A DNA stretch of 64,000 bases from Arcobacter sp. F2176 (GTDB taxonomy: Bacteria > Campylobacterota > Campylobacteria > Campylobacterales > Arcobacteraceae), in NCBI RefSeq assembly GCF_004116465.1, contig NZ_PDJV01000011.1, forward strand, positions 1 through 64,000. Reading direction: 5' to 3'. The position numbers were made by a program, and so were the translations under genes. This document shows, piece after piece, positions 9,538-18,873 of the stretch (position 1 is its first letter; each line of letters opens with the position of its first letter). The notes beneath the pieces were generated by a model. That model was not told the DNA's origin. It made no database searches and was given only the letters and a program-made list of their open reading frames with translations.

Positions 9538-10074
9538 ATGTCAAGAATTGGAAAACAACCTATTGCTATACCAACAGGTGTTGAAGTAACAGTTGATGGT
9601 ACAGTTGTAAACGTAAAAAAAGGTAACAAAACTTCTTCAGTAGAGACTCACGGTAGAGTTTCTGTAGAAATTGCAAATAACACTGTAGTTTTAGCAAGAG
9701 TTGGTGAAACAAAAGAATCATCAGCTTTCTGGGGAACATATAGAGCTTTATTAAATAATGCTATTGTTGGTTTAAGTGAAGGTTTCAAAAAATCTTTAGA
9801 AATCAACGGTGTTGGTTATAGAGCTGCTGTAAAAGGTAGTGTTTTAGAACTACAATTAGGTTATTCTCACCCAATTAACTATGAAATCGCTGATGGATTA
9901 GAAATTACTGTTGAGAAAAATGTGATTAATGTTATTGGTGCTGACAAACAACAAGTTGGTCAAGCTGCTGCAATTATTAGAGGCTTTAGAAAACCAGAAC
10001 CTTACAAAGGTAAAGGTGTTAAATATACTGATGAGAAAATCATCAGAAAAGCCGGAAAAACTGCTAAGAAGTAA
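9538..10074 (+). CDS. rplF: 50S ribosomal protein L6
   Basis: 178 residues, two tandem L6 folds. It begins [17 protein letters not shown] and ends with the conserved [23 protein letters not shown] segment. L6 lies near the factor-binding site of the large subunit. Confidence 0.97.
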   Translation: MSRIGKQPIAIPTGVEVTVDGTVVNVKKGNKTSSVETHGRVSVEIANNTVVLARVGETKESSAFWGTYRALLNNAIVGLSEGFKKSLEINGVGYRAAVKGSVLELQLGYSHPINYEIADGLEITVEKNVINVIGADKQQVGQAAAIIRGFRKPEPYKGKGVKYTDEKIIRKAGKTAKK

Positions 10075-10084
10075 GGTGTAAAGA

Positions 10085-10444
10085 ATGAGTAGAGCAAAAG
10101 ATATAGCTAAAAAAAATTCTTTAAGAATTAAAAGAAAAAGAAGAGTAAGAGGATCAATTTCTGGTACTGCTTCTAAGCCAAGAGTTTCAATTTTTAAATC
10201 AAACAAATATTTAAGTGCGCAAGCAATTAATGATGTTGAAGGTGTTACACTGGCTTCGGTTAGTTCAAAAGCATTGGATTTAACAGTTAATAAAGATAAT
10301 GCAGTTAAAGTTGCAGCACAATTTGCTGAAAATTTAAAAGCTGCTGGGATTGATACAGTTGTATTTGATAGAAATGGTTACCTATATCACGGTGTTATTG
10401 CTGCATTTGCACAATCACTAAGAGATAATGGTATCAAATTATAA
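10085..10444 (+). CDS. rplR: 50S ribosomal protein L18
   Basis: 119 residues: basic N-terminus ([15 protein letters not shown]), then [18 protein letters not shown] and the C-terminal [24 protein letters not shown]18 binds 5S rRNA together with L5. Confidence 0.97.
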   Translation: MSRAKDIAKKNSLRIKRKRRVRGSISGTASKPRVSIFKSNKYLSAQAINDVEGVTLASVSSKALDLTVNKDNAVKVAAQFAENLKAAGIDTVVFDRNGYLYHGVIAAFAQSLRDNGIKL

Positions 10445-10450
10445 GGGTTA

Positions 10451-10897
10451 ATGATGGCAGCAGTAAATAGAGAAGATTTTCAAGAAGCAATCGTTAAAAT
10501 CGGAAGAGTAACAAAAGTTGTAAAGGGTGGAAGAAGATTCAGATTTACAGCTTTAGTTGTTGTTGGAGATAAAAACGGTACTGTAGGTTTTGGTATGGGT
10601 AAAGCTAAAGAAGTTCCAGATGCTATTAAAAAAGCTTTAGATGATGCATTTAAATCTTTAGTAAAAGTGTCTATTCATGGAACTACAATTGCACATGATA
10701 TTGAGCATAAATATAATGCTTCTAAAATATTATTAAAACCAGCATCTGAAGGTACAGGACTTATTGCAGGTGGTGCGGCAAGACCTGTTCTTGAGCTTTC
10801 TGGAGTTAAAGATATTATCGCAAAATCTTTAGGTTCAAATAATCCTAACAACTTAGTGCAAGCTACAGTTGAAGCTTTAGCTAGAATAAAAGGATAA
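10451..10897 (+). CDS. rpsE: 30S ribosomal protein S5
   Basis: 148 residues, slightly shorter than E. coli S5 (167). The double-stranded RNA-binding half carries [19 protein letters not shown] and the C-terminal half [22 protein letters not shown]5 sits at the mRNA entry channel and affects decoding accuracy. The next gene follows after 3 bases, so no rpmD (L30) gene fits between rpsE and rplO. Confidence 0.97.
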   Translation: MMAAVNREDFQEAIVKIGRVTKVVKGGRRFRFTALVVVGDKNGTVGFGMGKAKEVPDAIKKALDDAFKSLVKVSIHGTTIAHDIEHKYNASKILLKPASEGTGLIAGGAARPVLELSGVKDIIAKSLGSNNPNNLVQATVEALARIKG

Positions 10898-10900
10898 TAA

Positions 10901-11299
10901 ATGACATTAGAAACTTTAAGACCAGCAGATGGTAGTACAAAGAATGTTAAAAGAGTTGGAAGAGGACAAGGTAGTGGTACAGGTAAAACTGCCGGTAAAG
11001 GTAACAAAGGTCAAAAAGCTAGATCTGGTTACAAAATAAAAAGAGGTTTTGAAGGTGGGCAAATGCCAATCCAAAAAAGACTTCCTAAAATCGGTTTTGT
11101 ATCAAGAGTAACTAAACCTTATTCAATTAATGTTGATAAAGTTAAGCAAGTTGCTGAGTTAAGTGAAATTACATTAGAGACAATTAAATCTGTGTATAAA
11201 TTATCAAAATCAGTAACAAAAGTTAAACTAGTTGGATCTTGCGCAAAAGATTTAACTTCTAAGATCAAAGATGAAAACGTTACTACAACTGGTAAATAA
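10901..11299 (+). CDS. rplO: 50S ribosomal protein L15
   Basis: 132 residues. The glycine-rich basic N-terminus ([20 protein letters not shown]) and the [17 protein letters not shown] segment are diagnostic. L15 is a late-assembly protein of the large subunit. It is followed by secY after 2 bases. Confidence 0.96.
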   Translation: MTLETLRPADGSTKNVKRVGRGQGSGTGKTAGKGNKGQKARSGYKIKRGFEGGQMPIQKRLPKIGFVSRVTKPYSINVDKVKQVAELSEITLETIKSVYKLSKSVTKVKLVGSCAKDLTSKIKDENVTTTGK

Positions 11300-11301
11300 C
11301 C

Positions 11302-12564
11302 ATGAGTAAAGATCTAATAAATAAGATTCTTATTACATTAGGTTTTATATTTCTATACAGAGTATTGGCATACGTGCCAGTACCTGGTGTAAATATTGAC
11401 GTAGTAAAAGAATTTTTCGACTCAAATGCAAACAATGCATTAGGTCTTGTTAATATGTTTAGTGGAAATGCAATCTCAAGATTGTCTATTATTTCACTAG
11501 GTATTATGCCTTACATTACAGCTTCAATTATAATGGAGCTTCTAGCCGCAACTTTCCCTGCACTTGGTAAAATGAAAAAAGAACGTGATGGTATGCAAAA
11601 ATATATGCAAATTATCAGATATGCAACTATTGTAATTACTTTAATTCAAGCAGTTGGAGTATCAATGGGTCTTAATTCTTTAACAGGTAAAGCAGGTCAA
11701 AGTGCAATCACAATAGACATGGATACATTTGTTGCAGTTTCTGCAATCTCAATGTTAACTGGTACTATGCTTTTAATGTGGATTGGTGAACAAATCACAC
11801 AAAAAGGTATAGGAAATGGTATTTCATTAATTATCTTTGCTGGTATTGTTTCTGCAATTCCTCATGCAATTGGTGGTACTGTTGAATTAGTTAATAATGG
11901 ACAAATGAATTTCTTAACTGTTATTGCAATTTTAGTAATAATTCTTGCAACAGTTGGAGCAATTATTTATGTAGAACTAGGAGAAAGAAGAGTTCCTGTT
12001 TCTTATTCTAGAAAAGTTATGATGCAAAGTCAAAATAAAAGAGTAATGAATTATATTCCTATTAAAGTAAATTTAAGTGGTGTAATTCCTGCAATTTTTG
12101 CCTCTGCAATTTTAATGTTTCCAGCTACAATTTTACATGGAAGTCAAAATAAAATTTTATTAGCTATTGCTGACTTTTTAAGTCCAACTAGTTATACATT
12201 TAATGTTTTGATGTTTTTACTTGTAGTTTTCTTTGCTTATTTTTATGCATCAATTACTTTTAATGCAAAAGATATTTCAGAAAATTTAAAAAAACAAGGT
12301 GGTTTTATTCCAGGTATTAGACCCGGAGAAGGAACAGCTGAGTTTTTAAATGAAACAGCAGGTAGATTAACACTATGGGGAGCTTTATACTTAGGAGCAA
12401 TTTCTACAGTGCCATGGCTTTTAGTTAAGTCTATGGGAGTTCCATTTTACTTTGGTGGGGTTGCAGTACTTATTGTTGTTCAAGTTGCTATTGATACTAT
12501 GAGAAAAATTGAAGCTCAACAGTATATGAACAAATATGACACTTTAAGTGCGGTTGGTTTATAA
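11302..12564 (+). CDS. secY: protein translocase channel subunit SecY
   Basis: 420 residues with ten predicted membrane segments. Family landmarks are the first segment followed by AYVPVPGVN, the GIMPYITASIIMEL plug/TM2 region, GNGISLIIFAGIV, RRVPVSYSRK in a cytosolic loop and the RPGEGTAEFLN loop before the last helices. It forms the inner-membrane Sec channel with SecE and SecG. Location at the end of the spc operon is canonical. Confidence 0.97.
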   Translation: MSKDLINKILITLGFIFLYRVLAYVPVPGVNIDVVKEFFDSNANNALGLVNMFSGNAISRLSIISLGIMPYITASIIMELLAATFPALGKMKKERDGMQKYMQIIRYATIVITLIQAVGVSMGLNSLTGKAGQSAITIDMDTFVAVSAISMLTGTMLLMWIGEQITQKGIGNGISLIIFAGIVSAIPHAIGGTVELVNNGQMNFLTVIAILVIILATVGAIIYVELGERRVPVSYSRKVMMQSQNKRVMNYIPIKVNLSGVIPAIFASAILMFPATILHGSQNKILLAIADFLSPTSYTFNVLMFLLVVFFAYFYASITFNAKDISENLKKQGGFIPGIRPGEGTAEFLNETAGRLTLWGALYLGAISTVPWLLVKSMGVPFYFGGVAVLIVVQVAIDTMRKIEAQQYMNKYDTLSAVGL

Positions 12565-12569
12565 AAATC

Positions 12570-13328
12570 ATGGCAATTGCACTAAGAAAACAAAACGAGA
12601 TAGAAAAGCTTCGAGCTGCTTCACATGCAGTTGGGAAGACTTTGAATTATCTAAGAGAAAACGTTAAACCAGGCATGACTTTATTAGAAGTTGATGCTCT
12701 GGGTGACGATTTCATAGCTAGTTTAGGTGCTAGACCTTCATTTAAAGGCCTTTATGGTTTCCCTAATGCAGTATGTACTTCTCTAAATGAAGTTGTTATT
12801 CATGGTATACCATCGAATACTGTTCTACAAGAAGGTGATATTTTAGGTTTAGACATAGGTACTGAAATTGATGGTTGGTATGGTGATGCTGCCATTACTA
12901 TGCCTGTTGGAAAAATATCAAAAGAGGATGAGGAATTAATTGCTTGTTCGAAAGATGCATTATATTATGCTATTGATATTATAAAAGAAGGTATGAGATT
13001 TAAAGAGTTATCTTTTGCAATAGAGCAATTTATTGTGCAAAGAGGATATCAACCGTTAATTAGATTCTGTGGACATGGTATTGGGAAAAAGCCCCATACT
13101 GAACCTGAAATTCCAAATTATGTAGAAACACCAAATATTAAATCCGGACCAAAAATAAAAAATGGAATGGTATTTTGTTTGGAACCAATGGTTTGTCAAA
13201 AAGATAGAGAACCTGTTATTTTAGACAATGGTTGGGATGTTGTATCAAAAGATGGATTAAGAACTAGTCATTATGAACATACAGTTGCTGTTATCAATGG
13301 AAAAGCAGTAATTTTAAGCGAGGCATAG
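12570..13328 (+). CDS. map: methionine aminopeptidase, type I
   Basis: 252 residues, the normal size. Metal ligands of the pita-bread fold are recognisable: Asp in [19 protein letters not shown] (two Asp), His in [17 protein letters not shown], Glu in FCLEPM and Glu near HYEHTVAV. It removes the initiator methionine from nascent proteins. It lies 5 bases after secY in the same operon. Confidence 0.96.
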   Translation: MAIALRKQNEIEKLRAASHAVGKTLNYLRENVKPGMTLLEVDALGDDFIASLGARPSFKGLYGFPNAVCTSLNEVVIHGIPSNTVLQEGDILGLDIGTEIDGWYGDAAITMPVGKISKEDEELIACSKDALYYAIDIIKEGMRFKELSFAIEQFIVQRGYQPLIRFCGHGIGKKPHTEPEIPNYVETPNIKSGPKIKNGMVFCLEPMVCQKDREPVILDNGWDVVSKDGLRTSHYEHTVAVINGKAVILSEA

Positions 13329-13339
13329 AAGGAAAAAAT

Positions 13340-13561
13340 GTGGCAAAAGATGATGTAATTGTAATTGATGGTAAAGTTATTGAAGCTTTACCAAATGCAA
13401 TGTTTAGAGTTGAATTGGATAATAATGGGCATGTAGTTTTGTGTCATATATCTGGAAAAATGAGAATGCACTACATAAAAATTTTACCTAATGATAAAGT
13501 TAAAGTAGAAATCACCCCTTATTCACTTGATAAGGGTAGAATTACTCACCGATATAAATAA
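13340..13561 (+). CDS. infA: translation initiation factor IF-1, GTG start
   Basis: 73 residues beginning [20 protein letters not shown], with the S1/OB-fold ending [20 protein letters not shown]. Translation must begin at GTG (13340): the ATG at 13338 overlaps it in another frame and reaches a stop within seven codons. AAGGA lies about 5 bases upstream. IF-1 blocks the A site during initiation. It is the last gene of the operon, and a terminator follows. Confidence 0.95.
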   Translation: MAKDDVIVIDGKVIEALPNAMFRVELDNNGHVVLCHISGKMRMHYIKILPNDKVKVEITPYSLDKGRITHRYK

Positions 13562-13568
13562 AAGAAAA

Positions 13569-13599
13569 GAAAGTATTATATTAATACTTTCTTTTTTTT
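13569..13599 (+). terminator. Rho-independent terminator of the S10-spc operon
   Basis: GAAAGTATTA (13569-13578) pairs perfectly with TAATACTTTC (13582-13591) around a 3-base loop, followed by eight T (13592-13599). It begins 8 bases after the infA stop. Confidence 0.9.
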
Positions 13600-13622
13600 A
13601 GCTTATTTTAAAATCTTATTGA

Positions 13623-13628
13623 TATAAT
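13623..13628 (+). promoter_or_regulatory. -10 element of the diguanylate cyclase gene
   Basis: TATAAT in the context TTGATATAATC, 33 bases before the start codon. The same extended -10 context precedes several other genes in this window. No convincing -35 is seen. Confidence 0.6.
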
Positions 13629-13661
13629 CTCTGTATATACTTATATAACTATTGGAAAAAA

Positions 13662-14786
13662 ATGGAAAAAAACATTAATAATATTGATGATTTTAAAAAA
13701 GACAAAAAAGAAGATCAAAAGTTTAATGTTATATCTAATGACTTACTTAACTTCACAAAATCTGAACTACAAAATATTGAAATACTAAAATTTATTACCT
13801 ATTTACCAGAATTATTAAAGCCTTCAATTGAACAATCAATTTATCATAAGATAGAAGAAGTAATTTTTGAGTTAATGAAAAGTCCTGAAAAACTTGATGA
13901 TGAATCAATGATTAATAAATTAATTAATATTACTAATGAAAGAGTAGATTTAGATAGAGCTGTTTTTAAATCAAAATCTGAAGATATTAAAAAGTTTATA
14001 GCATTATTAATGAAAGAGTATGAAAATAGTTTACTACTTAGTGATAATTCTTCATCAAAATTAGAGATTTTCAAAAATGATTTAAAAGAGCTAAATGTTT
14101 CAGAACACTCTAATAGAGAGCTAAGAATATTACATGCAAAACTTGCTGATTTGATATATAATATAGAAACAAACTTAGATGATTCAAAGATTCAGTTAAT
14201 CAAGGGCAAAGAAAAATGCTCTAAATTAGAAAATAATATTGCCAAATTACAAGATGATTTAGAAAAATTAAAAATAGAAAAAGATATTGACTTTTTAACT
14301 GGTGCACTTAATAGAAGAGGATATACTTCTGTAATTTTAAAAGTCGAAAATAGATATGTAACTTTTAATTCTAGATATGCAATTATATTTATTGATATTG
14401 ACGATTTTAAAGAAATAAATGATGTCAATGGACATGAATGTGGTGATGTTATATTAAAAAGTTTTTCTACTATACTTAGAAAACTTATGAGAGAAGAAGA
14501 TATTTTATGTAGATATGGTGGTGAAGAGTTTGTAATTCTTGTAAGTTATACAGAGGAAGAAGAAGTATACAAATACATAAAAAGAGTAAAAGAAATTATA
14601 GATAGCCACAAATTTATTTACAATAAAGATCTTAGTGTAAAAGTTGGTTTTTCTGCTGGAGTATCTTATAGAACAAATTATAACTCTTATGAAGATGCGA
14701 TGAAATATGCTGATATATTATTGTATAAAGCAAAACATGAAGGGAAAAGTAGAATTATTTTTGATAATGATAAAATACTACTCTAA
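13662..14786 (+). CDS. cytoplasmic diguanylate cyclase (GGDEF domain)
   Basis: 374 residues. The N-terminal about 200 are charged and helical without a recognised sensor domain; 140-208 looks like a coiled coil that would dimerise the catalytic part. The GGDEF domain starts at DFLTGALNRRG (210-220), has the active-site GGEEF at 286-290 and the inhibitory RxxD site at 277-280, so it should be active and feedback-inhibited by c-di-GMP. No membrane segment or signal peptide is visible. It is a single-gene unit with its own -10. Confidence 0.93.
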   Translation: MEKNINNIDDFKKDKKEDQKFNVISNDLLNFTKSELQNIEILKFITYLPELLKPSIEQSIYHKIEEVIFELMKSPEKLDDESMINKLINITNERVDLDRAVFKSKSEDIKKFIALLMKEYENSLLLSDNSSSKLEIFKNDLKELNVSEHSNRELRILHAKLADLIYNIETNLDDSKIQLIKGKEKCSKLENNIAKLQDDLEKLKIEKDIDFLTGALNRRGYTSVILKVENRYVTFNSRYAIIFIDIDDFKEINDVNGHECGDVILKSFSTILRKLMREEDILCRYGGEEFVILVSYTEEEEVYKYIKRVKEIIDSHKFIYNKDLSVKVGFSAGVSYRTNYNSYEDAMKYADILLYKAKHEGKSRIIFDNDKILL

Positions 14787-14795
14787 TACTTATAC

Positions 14796-14860
14796 CTATG
14801 AAGCCTTAGTCATTTACTTGCGCGCAATTTAAAAGTATACAAATAACTAAAACCCCATAG
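14796..14860 (-). ncRNA. stem-loop that pairs fully only as a bottom-strand RNA
   Basis: Arms 14796-14815 and 14841-14860 form a 20-bp helix. On the top strand five positions would be A-C mismatches; on the bottom strand the same five become G-U wobbles, so every base pairs. The 25-base loop contains the perfect palindrome TTGCGCGCAA (14818-14827), GC-rich for this genome. It lies just downstream of the minus-strand HTH gene and may be its 3' structure or terminator; there is no clear U-tract. Confidence 0.4.
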
Positions 14861-14869
14861 ATATAAATA

Positions 14870-15091
14870 CTAAATATCTTCAGGCACTCTTTCTTTTGTT
14901 AAACTAATCTCTTTTTCTAATATCTCTTTTTGTTGAATCAACGAATTTAAATTATTTTTTAACATCTCTTTATCTTTATATGAATCAATAATAAATTCAA
15001 ATAATTTAGGTCTATTTTTTTTCCAATTATGCAATGTAGTTTTATTTATTTCTAAATCATTTTCTAATTTTCTTAAACTTGGAGCAGTCAT
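14870..15091 (-). CDS. small helix-turn-helix protein, 73 aa
   Basis: I start at the ATG at 15091 (MTAPSLRKLENDLEINK) with AGGA upstream; the open frame to 15244 would add a hydrophobic stretch overlapping the next gene. Residues 5-30 (LRKLENDLEINKTTLHNWKK) read as a helix-turn-helix, and the C-terminal 35 residues as a coiled coil for dimerisation. The divergent region in front (15124-15215) carries repeated palindromic motifs, so it may bind there and regulate itself and the glycosylase-like gene. No family name can be given. Confidence 0.65.
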   Translation of the reverse strand: MTAPSLRKLENDLEINKTTLHNWKKNRPKLFEFIIDSYKDKEMLKNNLNSLIQQKEILEKEISLTKERVPEDI

Positions 15092-15123
15092 AATCAATCC
15101 TATAATATATCTTACTTTGAGTA

Positions 15124-15215
15124 TTGTACAAATATTTGGAACAAATGTCAATAATAATATTAATATTGTTCCAATAATTTGAACAAATTTAAAAAAAAGG
15201 GATAATTTTGTACAA
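15124..15215. promoter_or_regulatory. cluster of TTG..ACAA palindromic motifs between divergent genes
   Basis: Five related motifs occur in 92 bases: TTGTACAA (15124-15131), TTGGAACAA (15136-15144), its inverted copy TTGTTCCAA (15166-15174), ATTTGAACAAAT (15176-15187) and TTGTACAA again (15208-15215). The second and third make a 9-bp inverted repeat. The arrangement is that of an operator array for a dimeric DNA-binding protein. Confidence 0.5.
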
Positions 15216-15221
15216 TCTTGC

Positions 15222-15890
15222 ATGACAAAAAATTTACAAAACAAATTACTTTATCAATTGAACTTTCTAAAATCTATTGGATATGAATATGGTGAAAATC
15301 TAAATTTTAAAAATAGTAATACAGAACAAGTAAAATTACCTGATAATATAAAACAATTAGAAGAGCTAGTAAAAAATTGTCATTTATGCCAATTATCAAA
15401 GTACAGGGAAAATGTTTTATTTGGAAGTGGAAATATAAATTCTAATATCATGATTTTAAAAGAGTCTCCTACTGTAAGTGAAGATGAAGTTGATGCTTTT
15501 TATGTGGGTAAATCAGGTGACTTATTAAAAAACATGATTGAAAAAGTTTTAAAAGTACCTTGTGAAACTGTTTATATAACAAATATAGTAAAATGTATTT
15601 CTCCTAATAGTGAAATAAAAGCGGAGCATATTAATAATTGTAAATCCTATTTAGACAAACAAATAGAGTTAGTAAAACCAAAATTATTGGTTATACTAGG
15701 AGAAAGTGTATATCGATACTTTACAAGTGATAATACAGCTTTTAGTGAAATTAGAGGTAAAGTTATCCCTAATAATGATTTAGATATTATATGTACTTAT
15801 GAGCCAAGTTATCTTTTACGAAACCCTTCCTCTAAAGGAGAGGCTTATGAAGATTTATTAAAAATTAAAGCAATTATGGAGCAAATGTGA
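15222..15890 (+). CDS. family-4-like uracil-DNA glycosylase homologue with altered motifs
   Basis: 222 residues. The four cysteines expected to hold the 4Fe-4S cluster are present (Cys53, Cys56, Cys125, Cys140), and the YITNIVKC segment matches family-4 enzymes. The two active-site motifs differ: the usual GEAPG-x-x-ED is KESPTVSED (80-88), and the usual HP-x-YLLR reads EPSYLLR (194-200), losing the histidine. The fold is probably kept, but uracil excision is uncertain. The next gene overlaps by 4 bases. Confidence 0.8.
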   Translation: MTKNLQNKLLYQLNFLKSIGYEYGENLNFKNSNTEQVKLPDNIKQLEELVKNCHLCQLSKYRENVLFGSGNINSNIMILKESPTVSEDEVDAFYVGKSGDLLKNMIEKVLKVPCETVYITNIVKCISPNSEIKAEHINNCKSYLDKQIELVKPKLLVILGESVYRYFTSDNTAFSEIRGKVIPNNDLDIICTYEPSYLLRNPSSKGEAYEDLLKIKAIMEQM

Positions 15891-16984
15891 AACATCTTTA
15901 TCTTTTAGTCGCAATACTTTTCTTATTTACTGCTTGTGCTAATAAAGAAATAAAATTACCTAATCAAAATAATTCAAAAATTAATAATACTAATGCAAAT
16001 GAAAATATCTATACTCCAAGTTCAATTTTTACTCAAAATAATAATGAAGAATTGGAAGATGAAGATTTTAAAATAGCAATTATATTTCCTTCAAAAGTAG
16101 TTGGAAAATATGGTAATTCAACTATTAATAGTGTAATTGGATATTTATTATTCCAAAATAAAAAATTTGAAATAGAATCATTTGACAGTGAAGATGAAAG
16201 CTTTGAAAATATATCTAATACAATGTATGAAATAAAAAATAAAGGATATAAAAAAATTATTGCTTTATTTACAAGTGATGCTTTAAGTAACATCAGAAAT
16301 ATTTCTGCATTTACTGATATGCAAGTATATTTTCCTTTAATAAGTAGAAATGATGCTTATTTTATCACTTCATCTAATTTTATTTATGGAGCTATTTCTT
16401 ATGAAAATCAAATGAAAAAGCTTTTGGAATTATCAACGGGTGATAATGCACAGTTTTATGAAGATTCAAGTATCGGAAATATGCTAAAAGGTATTTATGA
16501 AAGATTAGTTCCAAATATTGTTGTAAATCAAAAAGTAATGCAAAGCAATAATAACTTTAAAAATATGGTTACAAATGAAAGTTTAAAACATACTAATTTG
16601 ATGATAAATACTACCTTAGTAAAATCTTCTATTATTCTTTCTCAACTTTATGCTTATGAGACTGAAAATGGTGTAATTATGACTACTCAACTTAATTTTG
16701 ATCCTTTAATTTTATCATTAACTCAGTACGAAGATAGATTAAATCTAATTTTAGCTAGTTCTATAGAAGATACGGATGCTAAATTAACAGAATTATTATA
16801 TTTGCTCGACACAGATATTAAATATAACTGGGTAAATTATTCAACATTAGTAGGGATTAACTATTTATTTACAAAGAATAAAAATGCCTTAATAAAAAAT
16901 CAGATTTTAAATCAAGAAGTACTTTATGATACACATTTGTATTATTCTACAAAAAGTAGTTTCAAAAAACTAGAACTTAAATAA
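15887..16984 (+). CDS. lipoprotein, possible periplasmic-binding-type fold
   Basis: 365 residues. A signal peptide ends in a lipobox (LFTAC, Cys17), then comes an Asn-rich linker to about residue 55 and a globular part starting [17 protein letters not shown]. The alternating hydrophobic strands ([19 protein letters not shown]) resemble type-I periplasmic binding or LpoA/LppC-like lipoproteins, but I cannot assign a ligand. It starts with GTG, overlapping the upstream stop by 4 bases, so it is coupled to the glycosylase homologue. Confidence 0.7.
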   Translation: MKHLYLLVAILFLFTACANKEIKLPNQNNSKINNTNANENIYTPSSIFTQNNNEELEDEDFKIAIIFPSKVVGKYGNSTINSVIGYLLFQNKKFEIESFDSEDESFENISNTMYEIKNKGYKKIIALFTSDALSNIRNISAFTDMQVYFPLISRNDAYFITSSNFIYGAISYENQMKKLLELSTGDNAQFYEDSSIGNMLKGIYERLVPNIVVNQKVMQSNNNFKNMVTNESLKHTNLMINTTLVKSSIILSQLYAYETENGVIMTTQLNFDPLILSLTQYEDRLNLILASSIEDTDAKLTELLYLLDTDIKYNWVNYSTLVGINYLFTKNKNALIKNQILNQEVLYDTHLYYSTKSSFKKLELK

Positions 16985-17015
16985 CACTTTAAAAAAACTC
17001 TCAACAACTTTTAGA

Positions 17016-17021
17016 TATAAT
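17016..17021 (+). promoter_or_regulatory. -10 element of aspS
   Basis: TATAAT in the context TTAGATATAATCG, 45 bases before the aspS start; no clear -35 box. A nearly identical context precedes the second adenylate kinase gene. Confidence 0.6.
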
Positions 17022-17066
17022 CGCGTATATTTTATAAAGGGCAAATGCCCTGTTTTGGAGCACGAA

Positions 17067-18818
17067 TTGAGAACGCATTATTGTACAGAAGTTACAGAAT
17101 CACTTATTGGTCAAGAAGTTACTGTTGCAGGTTGGGTAAATAGTAGAAGAGATCATGGTGGTATTATTTTTATTGATTTAAGAGACAAGGGTGGTTTAGT
17201 ACAACTTGTTGCTGATCCTGCTGATTGTAAAGATGCTTTAGAAACTGCTGAAAAAGTTAGAGATGAGTTTGTTTTGATTGCAACTGGAAAAGTAAGAGCT
17301 AGAGGTGAAGGATTAGAAAATCCAAACTTAGTAACAGGAAAAATTGAAATTGTTTTGTCTGATTTGATTATTGAAAACAGATCAAAACCTATGCCATTTG
17401 ATTTAGGTGATGAAAAAGTTAATGAAGAGATTAGATTAAGAAATAGATTTTTAGAATTAAGAACAAAAAGATCTTATGATATTTTCAAACTTAGAAGTAC
17501 AGCAAATATAGCTATTCGAAACTGTTTAAATGAAATGGAATTTTTAGATGTAGAAACTCCAATTTTGACTAAATCTACACCAGAGGGTGCTAGAGATTAC
17601 TTAGTCCCATCAAGAGTTCATCCTGGTGAATTTTATGCATTACCACAATCTCCTCAAATCTTTAAACAACTTCTTATGGTAAGTGGTTTTGATAAATATT
17701 TTCAAATAGCAAAATGTTTTAGAGATGAAGATTTAAGAGCAGATAGACAACCAGAATTTACTCAAATAGATGTTGAGATGAGTTTTTGTACTCAAGAAGA
17801 TGTTATAAAAGTTGCTGAGAAATTGATTCATGATACTTTTACTGCTTGTGGTAAAGATGTTCCTTCAACTTTCCCAAGAATGACTTATAATGAAGCAATG
17901 GAACAATATGGAAGTGATAAACCTGATTTAAGATTTGATATGCCTCTTGTAGATGTTATTGATATTTTTGCAAGAAGTTCAAATGAAATTTTTGCTGGTA
18001 TTGCAAAAGATAAAGCTCATAATAGAATCAAAGCAATTAAATGTCCAAATGGAGATAATATTTTCTCAAAAAGACAAATGAAGGCTTTTGAAGATTACGT
18101 AAGAAAATTTGGGGCTCAAGGTTTAGGGTATTTTCAAATGAAAGAAGATGGTTTAAAAGGACCATTAACAAAATTCTTTACAGAAGCTGATTTAGAAGAG
18201 ATTGTAAAAGTAACAGAACTTGAAGTAGGTGATGTTGTATTCTTTGGAGCTGGGCATAAAAAGATAGTTTGGGATTATATGGGAAGATTTAGACTTCACT
18301 TAGCAGATCAAATGGAAATTGTTCCTGCAGATACTTTTAAATTTCTATGGGTAGTTGATTTTCCTATGTTTGAAGTGGAAGATGGAAGAGTAAAAGCTTT
18401 ACATCATCCATTTACTATGCCAAAAGATTTAAATAAAGATAATCTTGAAGAAATAGAATCTATTGCTTATGATATTGTGTTAAATGGTACAGAATTAGGT
18501 GGTGGAAGTATAAGAATTCATAAAGAGAATATTCAATCAGAAGTATTCTCTTTAATGGGAATATCAGATGAAGAAGCAAGAGAAAAATTTGGTTTCTTAC
18601 TTGATGCACTTCAATTTGGTGCACCACCACATGGTGGATTTGCTTTAGGACTTGATAGAATGATTATGCTTTTAGCTGGTACTGATTCTATCAGAGATGT
18701 TATTGCTTTCCCTAAAACTCAAAGAGCACAATGTCTTATGACTCAAGCACCAAGCCCTGTTGATGAAGAACAACTAAAAGAGCTAAGTCTAAGAATTAGA
18801 AAACAAGCTAATATCTAG
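17067..18818 (+). CDS. aspS: aspartyl-tRNA synthetase
   Basis: 583 residues from the TTG at 17067, which gives MRTHYCTEV as in the family and has GGAG six bases upstream; the TTG at 17055 would place that GGAG inside the coding region. Domain order is the OB-fold anticodon-binding part ([15 protein letters not shown]), class II motif 2 ([20 protein letters not shown]), the bacterial GAD insertion and motif 3 ([14 protein letters not shown]). It charges tRNA-Asp. Many Campylobacterota versions are non-discriminating and also charge tRNA-Asn; that was not checked here. Confidence 0.96.
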   Translation: MRTHYCTEVTESLIGQEVTVAGWVNSRRDHGGIIFIDLRDKGGLVQLVADPADCKDALETAEKVRDEFVLIATGKVRARGEGLENPNLVTGKIEIVLSDLIIENRSKPMPFDLGDEKVNEEIRLRNRFLELRTKRSYDIFKLRSTANIAIRNCLNEMEFLDVETPILTKSTPEGARDYLVPSRVHPGEFYALPQSPQIFKQLLMVSGFDKYFQIAKCFRDEDLRADRQPEFTQIDVEMSFCTQEDVIKVAEKLIHDTFTACGKDVPSTFPRMTYNEAMEQYGSDKPDLRFDMPLVDVIDIFARSSNEIFAGIAKDKAHNRIKAIKCPNGDNIFSKRQMKAFEDYVRKFGAQGLGYFQMKEDGLKGPLTKFFTEADLEEIVKVTELEVGDVVFFGAGHKKIVWDYMGRFRLHLADQMEIVPADTFKFLWVVDFPMFEVEDGRVKALHHPFTMPKDLNKDNLEEIESIAYDIVLNGTELGGGSIRIHKENIQSEVFSLMGISDEEAREKFGFLLDALQFGAPPHGGFALGLDRMIMLLAGTDSIRDVIAFPKTQRAQCLMTQAPSPVDEEQLKELSLRIRKQANI

Positions 18819-18834
18819 GATATTAGTTTTATAT

Positions 18835-18860
18835 AAAAAGGAAGTTTTAACTTCTTTTTT
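18835..18860 (+). terminator. terminator after aspS
   Basis: AAAAAGGAAGTT (18835-18846) pairs with AACTTCTTTTTT (18849-18860), with one G-U pair; the right arm ends in six T. It lies 16 bases after the aspS stop and just before the next gene. Confidence 0.75.
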
Positions 18861-18873
18861 ATAAACTATCATA

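Noticed and set aside
15092-15244. N-terminal extension of the small HTH gene (hydrophobic residues)
   Set aside because: It covers the operator-like array and overlaps the next gene; the internal ATG at 15091 has a ribosome binding site.
17055-17066. Upstream TTG start for aspS
   Set aside because: It would put the GGAG ribosome binding site inside the coding region; the family starts at MRTHYC.
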